Assembly (NCBI RefSeq): GCF_039693965.1
Contig: NZ_CP155576.1
Coordinates: 1,736,001 to 1,800,000, forward strand
Length of the DNA: 64,000 bases
Source of the DNA: Moraxella sp. K1664
GTDB lineage: Bacteria > Pseudomonadota > Gammaproteobacteria > Pseudomonadales > Moraxellaceae
Direction: 5' to 3'
Shown: positions 52,633-61,842 of the stretch, piece by piece
Position numbering within the stretch: the first letter of the stretch is position 1
How the letters are laid out: each line of letters begins with the position of its first letter
Made by a program: the position numbers and the translations under genes
Notes under the pieces: generated by a model
Databases searched by the model: none
Told to the model about the DNA's origin: nothing
The model's input: the letters and a program-made list of their open reading frames with translations, nothing else

Positions 52633-52979
52633 AAAAATAACTCGATGATAAATAAAGATGACTCATTATAAAGCAAAAATTATTCAAAAAGCAGACTTTT
52701 TATAAAAATACCACAAAATTCATCAGATTTTCATCAATTTTATTTTTAAAAATTAAATTAATAAGTAAAAAATGATTAATTTTTCATTTAATAAAAACCA
52801 AATGGGTTTGGTGAAAGTTTTTAAACTTAACAAAAAGTGGTCTTTTTTGATTAAAAAAATTGATTAAAATCGTCAAAAATTGGCAAAAGTTACAAAAAAT
52901 TTTAAAAAAATGTGAAAATTTTCATTTATTTTTTACAAAACATGCCCGAAAACTTACAATTGTGTTGTATAATACACGG

Positions 52980-53090
52980 TGAAAAACCCGCCGCAATACC
53001 CTATTGTGAGTGTGGATTTAACGCAAGCCAAACTCATCGTGAGTAAGCCAGTCATAGGAAAGATTGTGGTCATTGTTTGATTGTTATTTT
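52980..53090 (+). ncRNA. Possible structured leader or small RNA upstream of ccoN
   Basis: A GC-richer island with nested pairings: CAATA-ccc-TATTG, ACTCA-tcg-TGAGT, and CCTAT (near 53001) with ATAGG (near 53056). It begins just after a TATAAT and ends before a T-run. It matches no RNA family I know. Confidence 0.3.
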
Positions 53091-53192
53091 TTCCTTAATT
53101 TTTTTAAGGTTTTTTTCCTAAAAACTGATTTGAAATGATGATATTTGGCAAATTTTGCGTTACAATAGACAAATATAGTTAAAAAACGTAAA

Positions 53193-53214
53193 TTTGATGA
53201 TTAATCTCATCAAA
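53193..53214 (+). promoter_or_regulatory. Palindrome upstream of ccoN
   Basis: TTTGATGA-ttaatc-TCATCAAA, perfect 8-bp arms. It contains TTGAT and ATCAA half-sites like those of FNR, but ten bases apart rather than four. Confidence 0.45.
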
Positions 53215-53251
53215 CAACGAAACAAATCGGGCTGCACAGGAAACCTATCCC

Positions 53252-54742
53252 ATGAGTCTATCTAAAACAGCAGTAGCCCCATCAGTTGACCATGAATACG
53301 AAATTACGATTGTTCGTCTTTTCACGCTCATGGCAGTATTTTGGGGTATTATTGGCATGACGGTTGGTGTATTCATTGCATCACAGCTTGCATGGCCAGC
53401 ACTTAACTTTGATACATCTTGGCTGTCCTTTGGGCGTTTAAGACCGCTACATACCAATGCGGTGATTTTTGCGTTTGGGGGTTCGGCACTTTTTGCAACA
53501 TCTTATTATATTGTTCAGCGTACTTGTAAGACAAGACTGTTTGCACCTTATCTTGCTTGGTTTACCTTTTGGGGATGGCAAGCAGTCATTGTGGGGGCGG
53601 TCATTACCTTGCCATTGGGTATCACTACCGCCAAAGAATATGCCGAGCTAGAATGGCCGATTTCTATCGGTATCGCCCTTGTGTGGGTGGCGTATGCCAT
53701 CGTGTTCTTTGGCACGCTCATCAAGCGTCAGACATCACACATCTATGTCGCCAACTGGTTCTTTGCAGCGTTCATCATTACCATCGCTTTGCTTCACATC
53801 GTCAATAACCTTGCCATTCCTGTGAGTATGTGGAAATCTTACTCGCTCTATGGCGGTGCAACTGATGCCATGATTCAGTGGTGGTATGGACACAACGCGG
53901 TAGGTTTTTACTTGACGGCGGCGTTCTTGGGTATGATGTATTACTTCATTCCTGTACAGGTCGGTCGCCCTGTGTATTCTTATCGTCTGTCTATCGTTCA
54001 CTTTTGGGCTTTGATTGCATCATATATGTGGGCAGGCGGTCATCACTTGCATTATTCAGCACTGCCTGACTGGACTCAGTCTTTGGGTATGGTATTCTCG
54101 CTCATTCTATTCGCTCCTTCTTGGGGTGGTATGATTAACGGTGTGCTAACCTTGTCTGGTAGTTGGGATAAACTGCGTACTGACCCCATCATTCGCTTCC
54201 TTATCGTGGCATTGTCATTCTATGCGATGAGCACCTTTGAAGGTCCAATGCTTTCCATCAAAGAAGTGAATGCCATCAGCCATAATACCGACTGGACGGT
54301 CGGACACGTACACTCTGGTGCGTTGGGCTGGGTTGGTATGGTAACCATTGGTTCTATCTACGTGCTGTTGCCACGCATCTACAACAAAGCAAAAATGTAC
54401 TCAACCAACCTTATCACAGTACACTTTTGGCTTGCGACCACAGGTACGGTCTTGTATATCGTCGCCCTATGGATTTCGGGTATTACCCAAGGCATGATGT
54501 GGCGTGCGACCAACGATGATGGCACACTCTCTTATGACTTTATCCAAACGGTTGTGGTGTCACACTGGCCTTATGTGGTGCGTGCATTGGGTGGTCTATT
54601 GTATGTTGGTGGTATGCTTGTGATGGCTTATAACTGTTATAAGACCATTAAGATGCCTAGCATTCCTGAGCGTCTTGCCGAGCCTGAAGAGGTTAATACA
54701 GGTCGTGATGAAGTCTTTGATAATGATGCTGTCAAAGCATAA
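53252..54742 (+). CDS. ccoN: cbb3-type cytochrome c oxidase subunit I
   Basis: Catalytic subunit of the high-affinity terminal oxidase, carrying haem b and the haem b3-CuB centre. It is 496 aa with about 12 helices. Haem and copper ligands are visible in [38 protein letters not shown] and [13 protein letters not shown]. The C-terminal helices include [17 protein letters not shown] 53252 has AGGAAA upstream. It is the first gene of ccoNOQP. Confidence 0.97.
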   Translation: MSLSKTAVAPSVDHEYEITIVRLFTLMAVFWGIIGMTVGVFIASQLAWPALNFDTSWLSFGRLRPLHTNAVIFAFGGSALFATSYYIVQRTCKTRLFAPYLAWFTFWGWQAVIVGAVITLPLGITTAKEYAELEWPISIGIALVWVAYAIVFFGTLIKRQTSHIYVANWFFAAFIITIALLHIVNNLAIPVSMWKSYSLYGGATDAMIQWWYGHNAVGFYLTAAFLGMMYYFIPVQVGRPVYSYRLSIVHFWALIASYMWAGGHHLHYSALPDWTQSLGMVFSLILFAPSWGGMINGVLTLSGSWDKLRTDPIIRFLIVALSFYAMSTFEGPMLSIKEVNAISHNTDWTVGHVHSGALGWVGMVTIGSIYVLLPRIYNKAKMYSTNLITVHFWLATTGTVLYIVALWISGITQGMMWRATNDDGTLSYDFIQTVVVSHWPYVVRALGGLLYVGGMLVMAYNCYKTIKMPSIPERLAEPEEVNTGRDEVFDNDAVKA

Positions 54743-54753
54743 GGGGGGCAGCC

Positions 54754-55392
54754 ATGTCTAACATTACACATGAAATTGTTGAAAAAAATACCGGCTTACT
54801 CGTTGTTTTTATTGTGATTGCGATTAGCTTTGCAACTTTGGTTGAGATTTATCCATTGCTTTTTGACCAAAATACACCAGAGCAAGGCGGTGTGAATAAG
54901 CCACTTCCCAACATGCGTCCATGGACAGCATTAGAATTAGAAGGTCGTGACATTTATATCCGTGAAGGTTGTCACGTCTGCCATACTCAGATGATTCGTC
55001 CTCTTCGTGCCGAAGTTGAGCGTTATGGACCTTATAGCCGTGCCGCAGAGTCTACATGGGATCACCCATTCTTATGGGGTTCTAAGCGTACTGGTCCTGA
55101 TCTTGCTCGTGTTGGCGGTCGTTATTCTGACCAATGGCACATTGACCATTTGATTGACCCACGTGCGGTAGTGCCTGCATCAGTCATGCCCGCCTATCCT
55201 TGGCTTGCCAAGAATGAGGTGGATGGTAAGAAGATTCAAGCAAAAATGCGTATCTTTAAAGACCGTTTTGGCTTGCCTTATACCGAATCTGATATTGAAG
55301 CGGCGCCCGACCAAGTACAGGGGGCAACCGAGCTTGATGCATTGGTCGCTTACCTGCAACAGCTTGGTATCGCCATGCAGGGTCAACGCTAA
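54754..55392 (+). CDS. ccoO: cbb3-type cytochrome c oxidase subunit II
   Basis: Membrane-anchored monohaem cytochrome c. It has 212 aa. An N-terminal anchor helix (residues 14-36) is followed by [19 protein letters not shown], the haem c site CHVCH, and the typical [17 protein letters not shown]. It starts 11 nt after ccoN. The last base of its stop is the first base of ccoQ. Confidence 0.97.
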   Translation: MSNITHEIVEKNTGLLVVFIVIAISFATLVEIYPLLFDQNTPEQGGVNKPLPNMRPWTALELEGRDIYIREGCHVCHTQMIRPLRAEVERYGPYSRAAESTWDHPFLWGSKRTGPDLARVGGRYSDQWHIDHLIDPRAVVPASVMPAYPWLAKNEVDGKKIQAKMRIFKDRFGLPYTESDIEAAPDQVQGATELDALVAYLQQLGIAMQGQR

Positions 55393-55571
55393 TGAATTGG
55401 GGCGTTTTACATAGTATCGCAACGGTGGGGGCATTTATTGCTTTCATCGGTGTGGCGTGGTGGGCATACTCACCAAAAAACAAAAAACGCTTTGAAGAAG
55501 ACGCACAACTTGCGTTAGATGATCACCAATTAGAAGAGTCGTCATCACAACGCACTAAGGATATACAATGA
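55392..55571 (+). CDS. ccoQ: cbb3-type oxidase subunit CcoQ
   Basis: 59-residue single-helix subunit that is below usual ORF cut-offs. ATG at 55392 overlaps the ccoO stop, and the TGA overlaps the ccoP start (ATGA). The helix TVGAFIAFIGVAWWAYS is followed by the family's charged tail (PKNKKRFEEDAQLALDD). Position and sequence both fit CcoQ, which stabilises the oxidase. Confidence 0.92.
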   Translation: MNWGVLHSIATVGAFIAFIGVAWWAYSPKNKKRFEEDAQLALDDHQLEESSSQRTKDIQ

Positions 55572-56650
55572 GCTTTTTTTGGAGTTCTTGGATTACCATC
55601 TTTTCGCTGGCTTGTTGGGCTTTCATTTTTGGGGTGCTTGTTTGGACTCTAAAAACCAAGCCAGTGCTAGAAGAAGATGAGACGACAGGACATTCATACG
55701 ACGGCATTCGTGAATATGATAAGCCCTTGCCAAAATGGTGGCTTGTGGTGTTCTTTGGGACTTTGGCTTGGGGTCTAGGATATTTTGTATTATACCCTTC
55801 AATCCAGCCAAATAGTTGGAAAGGCATCACAACCGTAGAAGTTGATGGTCAACAAGTGCCTTGGACATCAGAGAACGAGCTAAATAGCCAACTACAAGCC
55901 AACAATAAAGTTTTTACTGAAAACTTTGAACAAAACATCTTGGCGGCGGCTGGTGCAACTGATGCTGTACCTGTACTGGCAAAGTTGTCTGAGCTACAAG
56001 CTGAGCAACGCAAAAATGCTGAGCCTGATTCAGACTTGCAAGCCAAAATCGATGAGCAGGTTAAACTGCTTGCTCCTTATGTAGATAAGCTATCAAGTGA
56101 CCCAGAAGCCCAAAAAGTGGGTAACCGTCTGTTCTTACAAAACTGTGCTCTGTGTCATGGTCTCAACGCCAAAGGTGCAACAGGTTATCCTGATCTAACG
56201 GACGATGACTGGCTCCATGGTGGTAATGCAGATGAAATATTGCTAACCATTCATAATGGTCGTGTCGGTGCAATGGCGGCGTGGCAGAAACAACTGGGCG
56301 AGTCTGGTGTTCGTGCTGCTGCTGAATACGTACTGTCTATCGCTAGCGGACATGGCTCTGGGGTAGATAATGGTGAGCTTAATCAATCATTGGTGGCACA
56401 AGGTAAGCCCATCTTTGAGGCCAACTGTGTGCTATGCCATGGTGCTGACGCTAAAGGTCTAACTGCATTTGGTGCACCTAACTTGACTGATGATATTTGG
56501 CTATTTGGCGGTGATCGTGAATCGGTACAAACAACCATTCGTCATGGTCGTGCTGGCGTGATGCCCGAGTGGCAAACCAAGCTAGGTAACGAGCGTATCA
56601 TGTTACTTGCAGCTTATGTACGTTCACTGTCACAAAACCCTGTCGAATGA
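55568..56650 (+). CDS. ccoP: cbb3-type cytochrome c oxidase subunit III (dihaem)
   Basis: Dihaem cytochrome c that feeds electrons into the oxidase. It has 360 aa. N-terminal helices flank YDGIREYDKPLPKWW, a family hallmark. Two haem sites are CALCHGLNAKG (about residue 197) and CVLCHGADAKG (about residue 292), each followed by its Met-ligand domain (MAAWQ, MPEWQ). It overlaps ccoQ. ccoG is about 7 kb away on the other strand. Confidence 0.97.
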   Translation: MSFFWSSWITIFSLACWAFIFGVLVWTLKTKPVLEEDETTGHSYDGIREYDKPLPKWWLVVFFGTLAWGLGYFVLYPSIQPNSWKGITTVEVDGQQVPWTSENELNSQLQANNKVFTENFEQNILAAAGATDAVPVLAKLSELQAEQRKNAEPDSDLQAKIDEQVKLLAPYVDKLSSDPEAQKVGNRLFLQNCALCHGLNAKGATGYPDLTDDDWLHGGNADEILLTIHNGRVGAMAAWQKQLGESGVRAAAEYVLSIASGHGSGVDNGELNQSLVAQGKPIFEANCVLCHGADAKGLTAFGAPNLTDDIWLFGGDRESVQTTIRHGRAGVMPEWQTKLGNERIMLLAAYVRSLSQNPVE

Positions 56651-56663
56651 TAAATCATTGACT

Positions 56664-56697
56664 CAACAAAAAGACCTTCATGTAAGGTCTTTTTTAT
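56664..56697 (+). terminator. Terminator of ccoNOQP
   Basis: AAAAAGACCTT / AAGGTCTTTTTT with a 5-nt loop, starting about 20 nt past ccoP. Confidence 0.88.
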
Positions 56698-56731
56698 GCG
56701 TGTTAATAAAATAAAAGCATGATGGATTATT

Positions 56732-56848
56732 TACACCCAAGCAACTTTAAAATTACCACAAACTCAATGATGTGTGGACGTAAGAGCTTATCTCTGTACG
56801 TCTTATAAATAGCACCAATAAAGGGCGTATACAGTCAGCCCCTACAAA
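56732..56848. repeat. 117-bp dispersed intergenic repeat, copy 2
   Basis: Counterpart of 27664-27780, more diverged in its central hairpin. It is followed (to about 56995) by text like that at 5510-5570. The gap 56651-57047 otherwise holds only terminators. Confidence 0.6.
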
Positions 56849-57008
56849 AAATTTTCAAAATGTAGAATTGGTGCAAATTGGGGGTAATTTACCATAATTT
56901 ACCCTTGATAAATTAGGCATTTATACACTCTACAAAATGAAAAATTGCTACGGTTTCCGTGGTAAAATTCAAATTTGTTAGCTGTATAAAGTTGAGAATG
57001 GGGCATAA

Positions 57009-57037
57009 AAAAGCTGTCATTGTGACAGCTTTTTGTG
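57009..57037 (-). terminator. Terminator of the classical autotransporter gene
   Basis: AAAAAGCTGTC / GACAGCTTTTT hairpin, 10 nt past the stop on the minus strand. Confidence 0.88.
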
Positions 57038-57047
57038 TTTGTGTTGA

Positions 57048-60000
57048 TCAAAACTTCATCTCAAAGCCTAGTGCAGCCCCTTGATTGTCATAGTTCTTAC
57101 GCCATTGACCTTGATAGCCAAGCGACAAGGTGGTGTTGGTTGTGGGCTTGTAGGTCATGCCAAGACCGACATTACCCGCCGTGCGTCCAAGCTCCTGACC
57201 GTTTAAGGTGAAGGCACTGTCATCGGCATTGACAAAACTTGCTGTAATGGGCGTACGTTCGCCACCATAAACCGACCCTGACAGTTCGCCTGTAATGGTT
57301 GTACGTGGGCTGATTGCTTGTTGTAAGCGAATACCGAAGTTTTGGCTAATTTCATTGAAACTTGCCTTTTGTACTGCCAGATTGTACACGCCTGCTCCTG
57401 TTTCGGTGTAGCCGTCTGATGAGACATGTGTGTATTTCATGCCAATAAATGGCGTGATGCGGCGTGTGTCTGTACCAAAGCGATGACGAATCTCAAAACC
57501 TGCTTGGGCGGTGTCTGCGGTGTAGTCAGCAGTGGCAGTGGCGGTGTTGCCTGCGGTGAGCGTGCTGATGTGGCGTTTGCCGTCAATGTCCGCTCGCCCC
57601 ACGCCCACGGTGGCATGAACAGAAACTCTGTCATTGATGTCGTAGTCACCATAGCCTAGTACTTGGGTGGATTTGACGGTGGCGTCATGACGAGCATTGC
57701 CACGGCTGTCCACGTCACTATGAATGTAAGACAGTGCTAAGCCGATATTGCCACGACCCACCGCTGTGTCTGCTCCCACAATCGCTCCGATGTCTGTGGT
57801 GTCATAGTCCAAAAGCTCATTTTCTTGTAATTTGCCCTGCGTGCCAATCGCTTTTGCCCATACAGAACGTGAACGGTCTAGGTGGCGAGCATGTATCGCT
57901 CCAAAAGCGTAGTCTTGGGCATTGGCGATAACATGAGCGGTAGAGCCATGCATGAGCGGAGCAAGCTCAGATGCTCCTTGGGTGAGCTTGGCATTATCAA
58001 GACCGCTTGCACCCAGTGTCAATGCCAGTCCCAGTGGGTTGGTATTGGTGTCTTTATGCGTGTCCAATACCTGTGCCAAATTTAATAAAGAATTTTTATT
58101 TTGGCTATTGACAGCATTTTCAAAAGTGCCGACAATGTTTGGCGTTGGCGTTGGCGTTGGCGTTGGCGTTGGCGTTGGCGTTGGCGTTGGCGTTGGCGTT
58201 GGCGTTGGCGTTGGCGTTGGCGTTGGCGGTACTACGGGCGTGGTGTTTTCAGGTTGGATTTTTAGATGTACTTTATTGGCATCGGAATAATCCGCTCCCA
58301 GTCTGGTGTCAATCTTATCACCATTCACGTCAAATATCTGCACGTCTTTAAATTTGCCTTTTAATGTACCCGCTGTTAGCACATCTTTATATTCGGCAGT
58401 GGGGTTATTGCCTGTGATGAGTGGTTTGATAAGGTCTTGGGCATAGACGTTTAGGTTGCCATTGCTAATATCAGCAGTGCCTGTCACCACAACTTTGCCA
58501 TGTTCGTTATCATCAATGACATTATTGTCATCGGTATCCAAGATACCGATGATGAGATTTTCACCATTCATGGTGTAGTTGCCGTTGATTTTGAGTGTGC
58601 CAGCAAATGAGCCAATGTCCCCTGTAAATTTTTTGGAGCTTTCAGCAATCTCAAGCGTGCCAGTACCAAAATGTATAAAACCGCCCAATATATCATCTTC
58701 ATTTGCACGATAACCGAAATGACCTACATCACCTGTTATTACAGCATTTGGGTTGATGATGACATCTGTGGGTTGTGACTGACTGCTCAAATAGGATTCT
58801 GTATTGATGTGAACACCACGATTACCGATTTCAATTTTGTCATTTTTGGTAAAATTGGCAAATAAGTTAGGCTGATTTTCGGTGATGCTAAGTTCTGCAC
58901 CATTGATAAAGACGTCAGATTGTGTGGCATTGGTACCCCGACTGATTTGATTGGTATAAAGACCTGACCAGTGGTTACCGACATCTTTTGATTCCACCTG
59001 AAGAATACCTTTGCCGACATTTCCAACAACAATCTCATCTGCGCGCAATGTACTGTCTATCAAAATAAGAGAGCCCGTACCATTAATGGTGTTTAGGGTT
59101 GGGTCGAGGTTTTCAAAACCGCCCAAATATACTTTGCCTTTTACATAGGTGTGACCGACACCATGTGAATATGGGGAGTTTTTATTTAGGGTTACTGTCC
59201 CTTTACTGCCCGCCCCAATAATCATGTCACCATTGACTTGAAAAGTTGTTTTGTTGTTGGCGGTAATCATACTGTCGCTATTGGCAGATGTGCCGACAAT
59301 AACTATATCAGCGGTGACAACAATGTTTTTAGAGTCACTTCCATTGACGATAAGCTCTCCTTTGCTCTCACCTCCGACTTGCAAGATGTTGCTGACGGTT
59401 AATTTTGCGTCGTCGTTTAGGGTGATTTTGCCCGCACCTTTACTAAGCCCAATTGCGATACCTTTGCTTGAAATTGATGATTTATTGTTGAGGGTAACAT
59501 CACCTGCACCATCCCAACCAACAATAATTTCATCAGTAGCATTCATGGTGCTATTGTCCAAAACAACTGTTCCTGATGAATTTTCTTCTAGCCCAACTCT
59601 TAGCCATTTATTTGAAGCGATTTTGCTGTCTTTGGCGTTCAGTGTAGCAACGCCTTTTTGACCAACATTGAGCTCATTACCCCCTGACAGGCTACTGTTT
59701 GTGACATTAATGGTTGCCCGCCCATTTTCTCGGCGACCAAAATGCATGTGCTCGCTGGTGTTAATACTACTACCATTTGTCAGTGTAACAATTGCCACTC
59801 CGTCATCACCAATGGCAATGTCTCTGGTGTCTATCTGACTGTCGTCCAAGGTTAATGTGCCAATGTGATTGGTTTGAATACCTACTAAGACTTCGCCTGC
59901 GGTAATTTTGGCTTTGTCTTTTAGGTTTAACTCCCCCGTTGCACGTTCGCCGATATTAATATTGTTATTGGTTGCATCAATTTCACTGCCAGTTAAGTCC

Positions 60001-60518
60001 ATTTTACCTTCGGCTTCATAACCAATTGAAGTTACGCCCGTTGTGGTGATTTTGGTGTTATTACTAATATTGGCAATCCCCGACTTCTGTACGCCAATGG
60101 CAGAAGCACCTGTCAGGTTTAGCTTGCTATTATCAATATTGACTGTTGCCTGCTGAGTATTGGCAATGACGATACCGCCTGAATTAAGCGTGCTGTTGCT
60201 GATGTTTGCTGTGGTTGGTTTGTCTTCACCGGCAGTATTGGGCGAGCCAAATTGGATTTGTTTGTTGTTATTGACAGTGATTGTGGTGTCATTACCGATT
60301 AATACATCGCCATTTAAAGCAATGGCTTGGTCAAATGTGTGTGTCTTTGCATCATTAAATTCAATATCTGCCGCCAATGCCTGTCCGCCCATCAATAGAC
60401 CGACTGCCACACTTAGCGACTTAACCGACTTGGTTTTGCCATGGGCTTTGGCAAATTCTGACACGCATTGATAAACGCCTGTGGCGTGGTTAAAAACAAC
60501 TCGATAAATGTGATTCAT
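57048..60518 (-). CDS. Classical (type Va) autotransporter with ESPR signal and Pro-Thr linker
   Basis: 1156 aa surface protein. The ESPR signal MNHIYRVVFNHATGVYQCVS leads to cleavage near ALA (residue 49). The passenger (50-760) is built of degenerate beta-helix repeats of the form NISNS, TVNIDNSKLN, VTLTNGSSI, VTLNNKSSIS. A Pro-Thr repeat (about 765-795) links it to an alpha-helical junction and a 12-stranded beta barrel (about 880-1156; SVWAKAIGTQGK ... GFEMKF, ending in Phe). No protease triad was seen, so it is more likely an adhesin or haemagglutinin-like protein. AAGGATATTCT precedes ATG 60518. Confidence 0.92.
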   Translation of the reverse strand: MNHIYRVVFNHATGVYQCVSEFAKAHGKTKSVKSLSVAVGLLMGGQALAADIEFNDAKTHTFDQAIALNGDVLIGNDTTITVNNNKQIQFGSPNTAGEDKPTTANISNSTLNSGGIVIANTQQATVNIDNSKLNLTGASAIGVQKSGIANISNNTKITTTGVTSIGYEAEGKMDLTGSEIDATNNNINIGERATGELNLKDKAKITAGEVLVGIQTNHIGTLTLDDSQIDTRDIAIGDDGVAIVTLTNGSSINTSEHMHFGRRENGRATINVTNSSLSGGNELNVGQKGVATLNAKDSKIASNKWLRVGLEENSSGTVVLDNSTMNATDEIIVGWDGAGDVTLNNKSSISSKGIAIGLSKGAGKITLNDDAKLTVSNILQVGGESKGELIVNGSDSKNIVVTADIVIVGTSANSDSMITANNKTTFQVNGDMIIGAGSKGTVTLNKNSPYSHGVGHTYVKGKVYLGGFENLDPTLNTINGTGSLILIDSTLRADEIVVGNVGKGILQVESKDVGNHWSGLYTNQISRGTNATQSDVFINGAELSITENQPNLFANFTKNDKIEIGNRGVHINTESYLSSQSQPTDVIINPNAVITGDVGHFGYRANEDDILGGFIHFGTGTLEIAESSKKFTGDIGSFAGTLKINGNYTMNGENLIIGILDTDDNNVIDDNEHGKVVVTGTADISNGNLNVYAQDLIKPLITGNNPTAEYKDVLTAGTLKGKFKDVQIFDVNGDKIDTRLGADYSDANKVHLKIQPENTTPVVPPTPTPTPTPTPTPTPTPTPTPTPTPTPTPNIVGTFENAVNSQNKNSLLNLAQVLDTHKDTNTNPLGLALTLGASGLDNAKLTQGASELAPLMHGSTAHVIANAQDYAFGAIHARHLDRSRSVWAKAIGTQGKLQENELLDYDTTDIGAIVGADTAVGRGNIGLALSYIHSDVDSRGNARHDATVKSTQVLGYGDYDINDRVSVHATVGVGRADIDGKRHISTLTAGNTATATADYTADTAQAGFEIRHRFGTDTRRITPFIGMKYTHVSSDGYTETGAGVYNLAVQKASFNEISQNFGIRLQQAISPRTTITGELSGSVYGGERTPITASFVNADDSAFTLNGQELGRTAGNVGLGMTYKPTTNTTLSLGYQGQWRKNYDNQGAALGFEMKF
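58141..58224. repeat. (GGCGTT)x14 hexanucleotide repeat
   Basis: Fourteen perfect tandem GGCGTT units, encoding Pro-Thr on the minus strand. Slippage would change linker length in steps of two residues without breaking the frame. Confidence 0.97.
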
Positions 60519-60727
60519 AGAATATCCTTAAGTTCCAAGAGATGGGTTATTGGTTGATAAAATCAATGGTTTGAATTAATAAAAATTAACACAGAATTAT
60601 ACTAAAAATTTTACAATAGGAGTAGTTTTATGAAAAATTATTGATAAACGGTGTTGTTTTTGTGATTGATGGGTAGTTTTTGGTGGGAATCGAGTTGTTT
60701 GGAAAAGCAGAATGCTAAAAGCGGATG

Positions 60728-60757
60728 ATAAAAAAGACGACCATTAAGCCGTCTTTT
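60728..60757 (-). terminator. Terminator of surA
   Basis: AAAAAAGACG / CGTCTTTTG hairpin 14 nt past the surA stop on the minus strand. Confidence 0.75.
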
Positions 60758-60770
60758 GATATTTGTAAAA

Positions 60771-61760
60771 TTATTCAAAAATCTTAATATAAGCCCCAGC
60801 TTTTAGTTCATCCACCCAGTCTTCTTCGGCTTGGGGAGCTTGACGGCTAAATAGTATCTCACGAGCCTTGTCTTTGCGTACTTCATTACTCATGTCTCGT
60901 TGGCGAGTGTTCTCCACTTTTAGGATGTGCCAGCCAAACTGCGTGCGAAATGGGGTGGAAAAATCACCAGCGACGGTATTTTTCATCATCGCTTCAAACT
61001 CTGCCACCATTTGCCCGTCAGTGACCCAGCCTAAGCGACCGTTTTGGGTGGCAGAGCCTGTGTCATCAGAATAAGTGGCTGCCATCGCCCCAAAGTCCGC
61101 CCCTTTTTGTAGCTCGCTGTATAGGGCGTTGATTTTTTGTTGTGCCATGGCATCACTTTGGGTGCCATCAACTTTAACCAAAATATGACTGGTCTGCCAC
61201 TCGGGGATAAGCACCTGTTCGGCAGGAATTTGTTGTCCTTCGGGAGAGTTTAAAAAGGCATTAACTTCCTGCTCGCTGATGTTAATGCGTGGACGGACTT
61301 GGGCTTGCCATAATGCCACAAGGCTGGCATCTTCGATGACTTGACGACGAAGTTCGGCATAACTGCCTGCTTGCTTGCCATCAAGCGAGCGTTGAAAATC
61401 TGCTAGGTTGTCAAACCCTTCTTTGTTGGCGATGGCGAGCAGTTCACGATTGACCGCATTTTCATTGGGGCTAAACCCTGCACGATTCACCAGTCCAAGC
61501 TGTAATTTGCGTGTGATAAGGGCGTCCATGGCAAGGTTTTGGGTTTCGGCATTAGATAGAGCGATGCCCCTGTCACGGTATTCACGAGCCATGGCTTGAC
61601 TGGCGGTGATGAACTCGCTTTTTAGGATGATTTCATCATTGACCTGTGCCAAAATACCATCGGCACTGCTTGTCACGCTAGGGGTATTGGCGGTGGCGAC
61701 CGTTGCCATGCCTAGGCTTAGACTGATGGTAAGTAGGGATTGAATAAGGGGGTGTTTCAT
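60771..61760 (-). CDS. surA: Periplasmic chaperone/peptidyl-prolyl isomerase SurA (single parvulin domain)
   Basis: Outer-membrane protein chaperone. It has 329 aa, about 100 less than E. coli SurA. The signal ends near ATA-N26. The N-terminal SurA domain begins ILAQVNDEIILKSEFI. One parvulin domain (about 180-275) has TSHILVKVDGTQSDAMAQQK, GADFGAMAATYSDD and TQFGWHILKVENTRQRD. Only one PPIase domain is present where E. coli has two. It lies downstream of lptD on the same strand, a conserved pairing. AGGAACAACA precedes ATG 61760. Confidence 0.93.
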   Translation of the reverse strand: MKHPLIQSLLTISLSLGMATVATANTPSVTSSADGILAQVNDEIILKSEFITASQAMAREYRDRGIALSNAETQNLAMDALITRKLQLGLVNRAGFSPNENAVNRELLAIANKEGFDNLADFQRSLDGKQAGSYAELRRQVIEDASLVALWQAQVRPRINISEQEVNAFLNSPEGQQIPAEQVLIPEWQTSHILVKVDGTQSDAMAQQKINALYSELQKGADFGAMAATYSDDTGSATQNGRLGWVTDGQMVAEFEAMMKNTVAGDFSTPFRTQFGWHILKVENTRQRDMSNEVRKDKAREILFSRQAPQAEEDWVDELKAGAYIKIFE

Positions 61761-61842
61761 TGTTGTTCCTATAAAATTGTAAATAAACCAAATCAGTTTA
61801 GCATTTCATCATCATCTCGTCAAATGCTATGATTTAAATAAA

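Larger units (their letters stand above)
52633..53251. other. 619-bp AT-rich leader region of ccoNOQP
   Basis: No gene. 52640-52970 is extremely A/T-rich. A TATAAT at about 52968-52973 is followed by a distinctly GC-richer patch (52980-53080) that may be a structured leader or small RNA. A TTTGATGA / TCATCAAA palindrome lies at 53193-53214. Confidence 0.55.

Noticed and set aside
58141-58224. Hexanucleotide tract as an on/off phase-variation switch
   Set aside because: The unit is six bases, so gain or loss keeps the reading frame; length variation is plausible but not switching.
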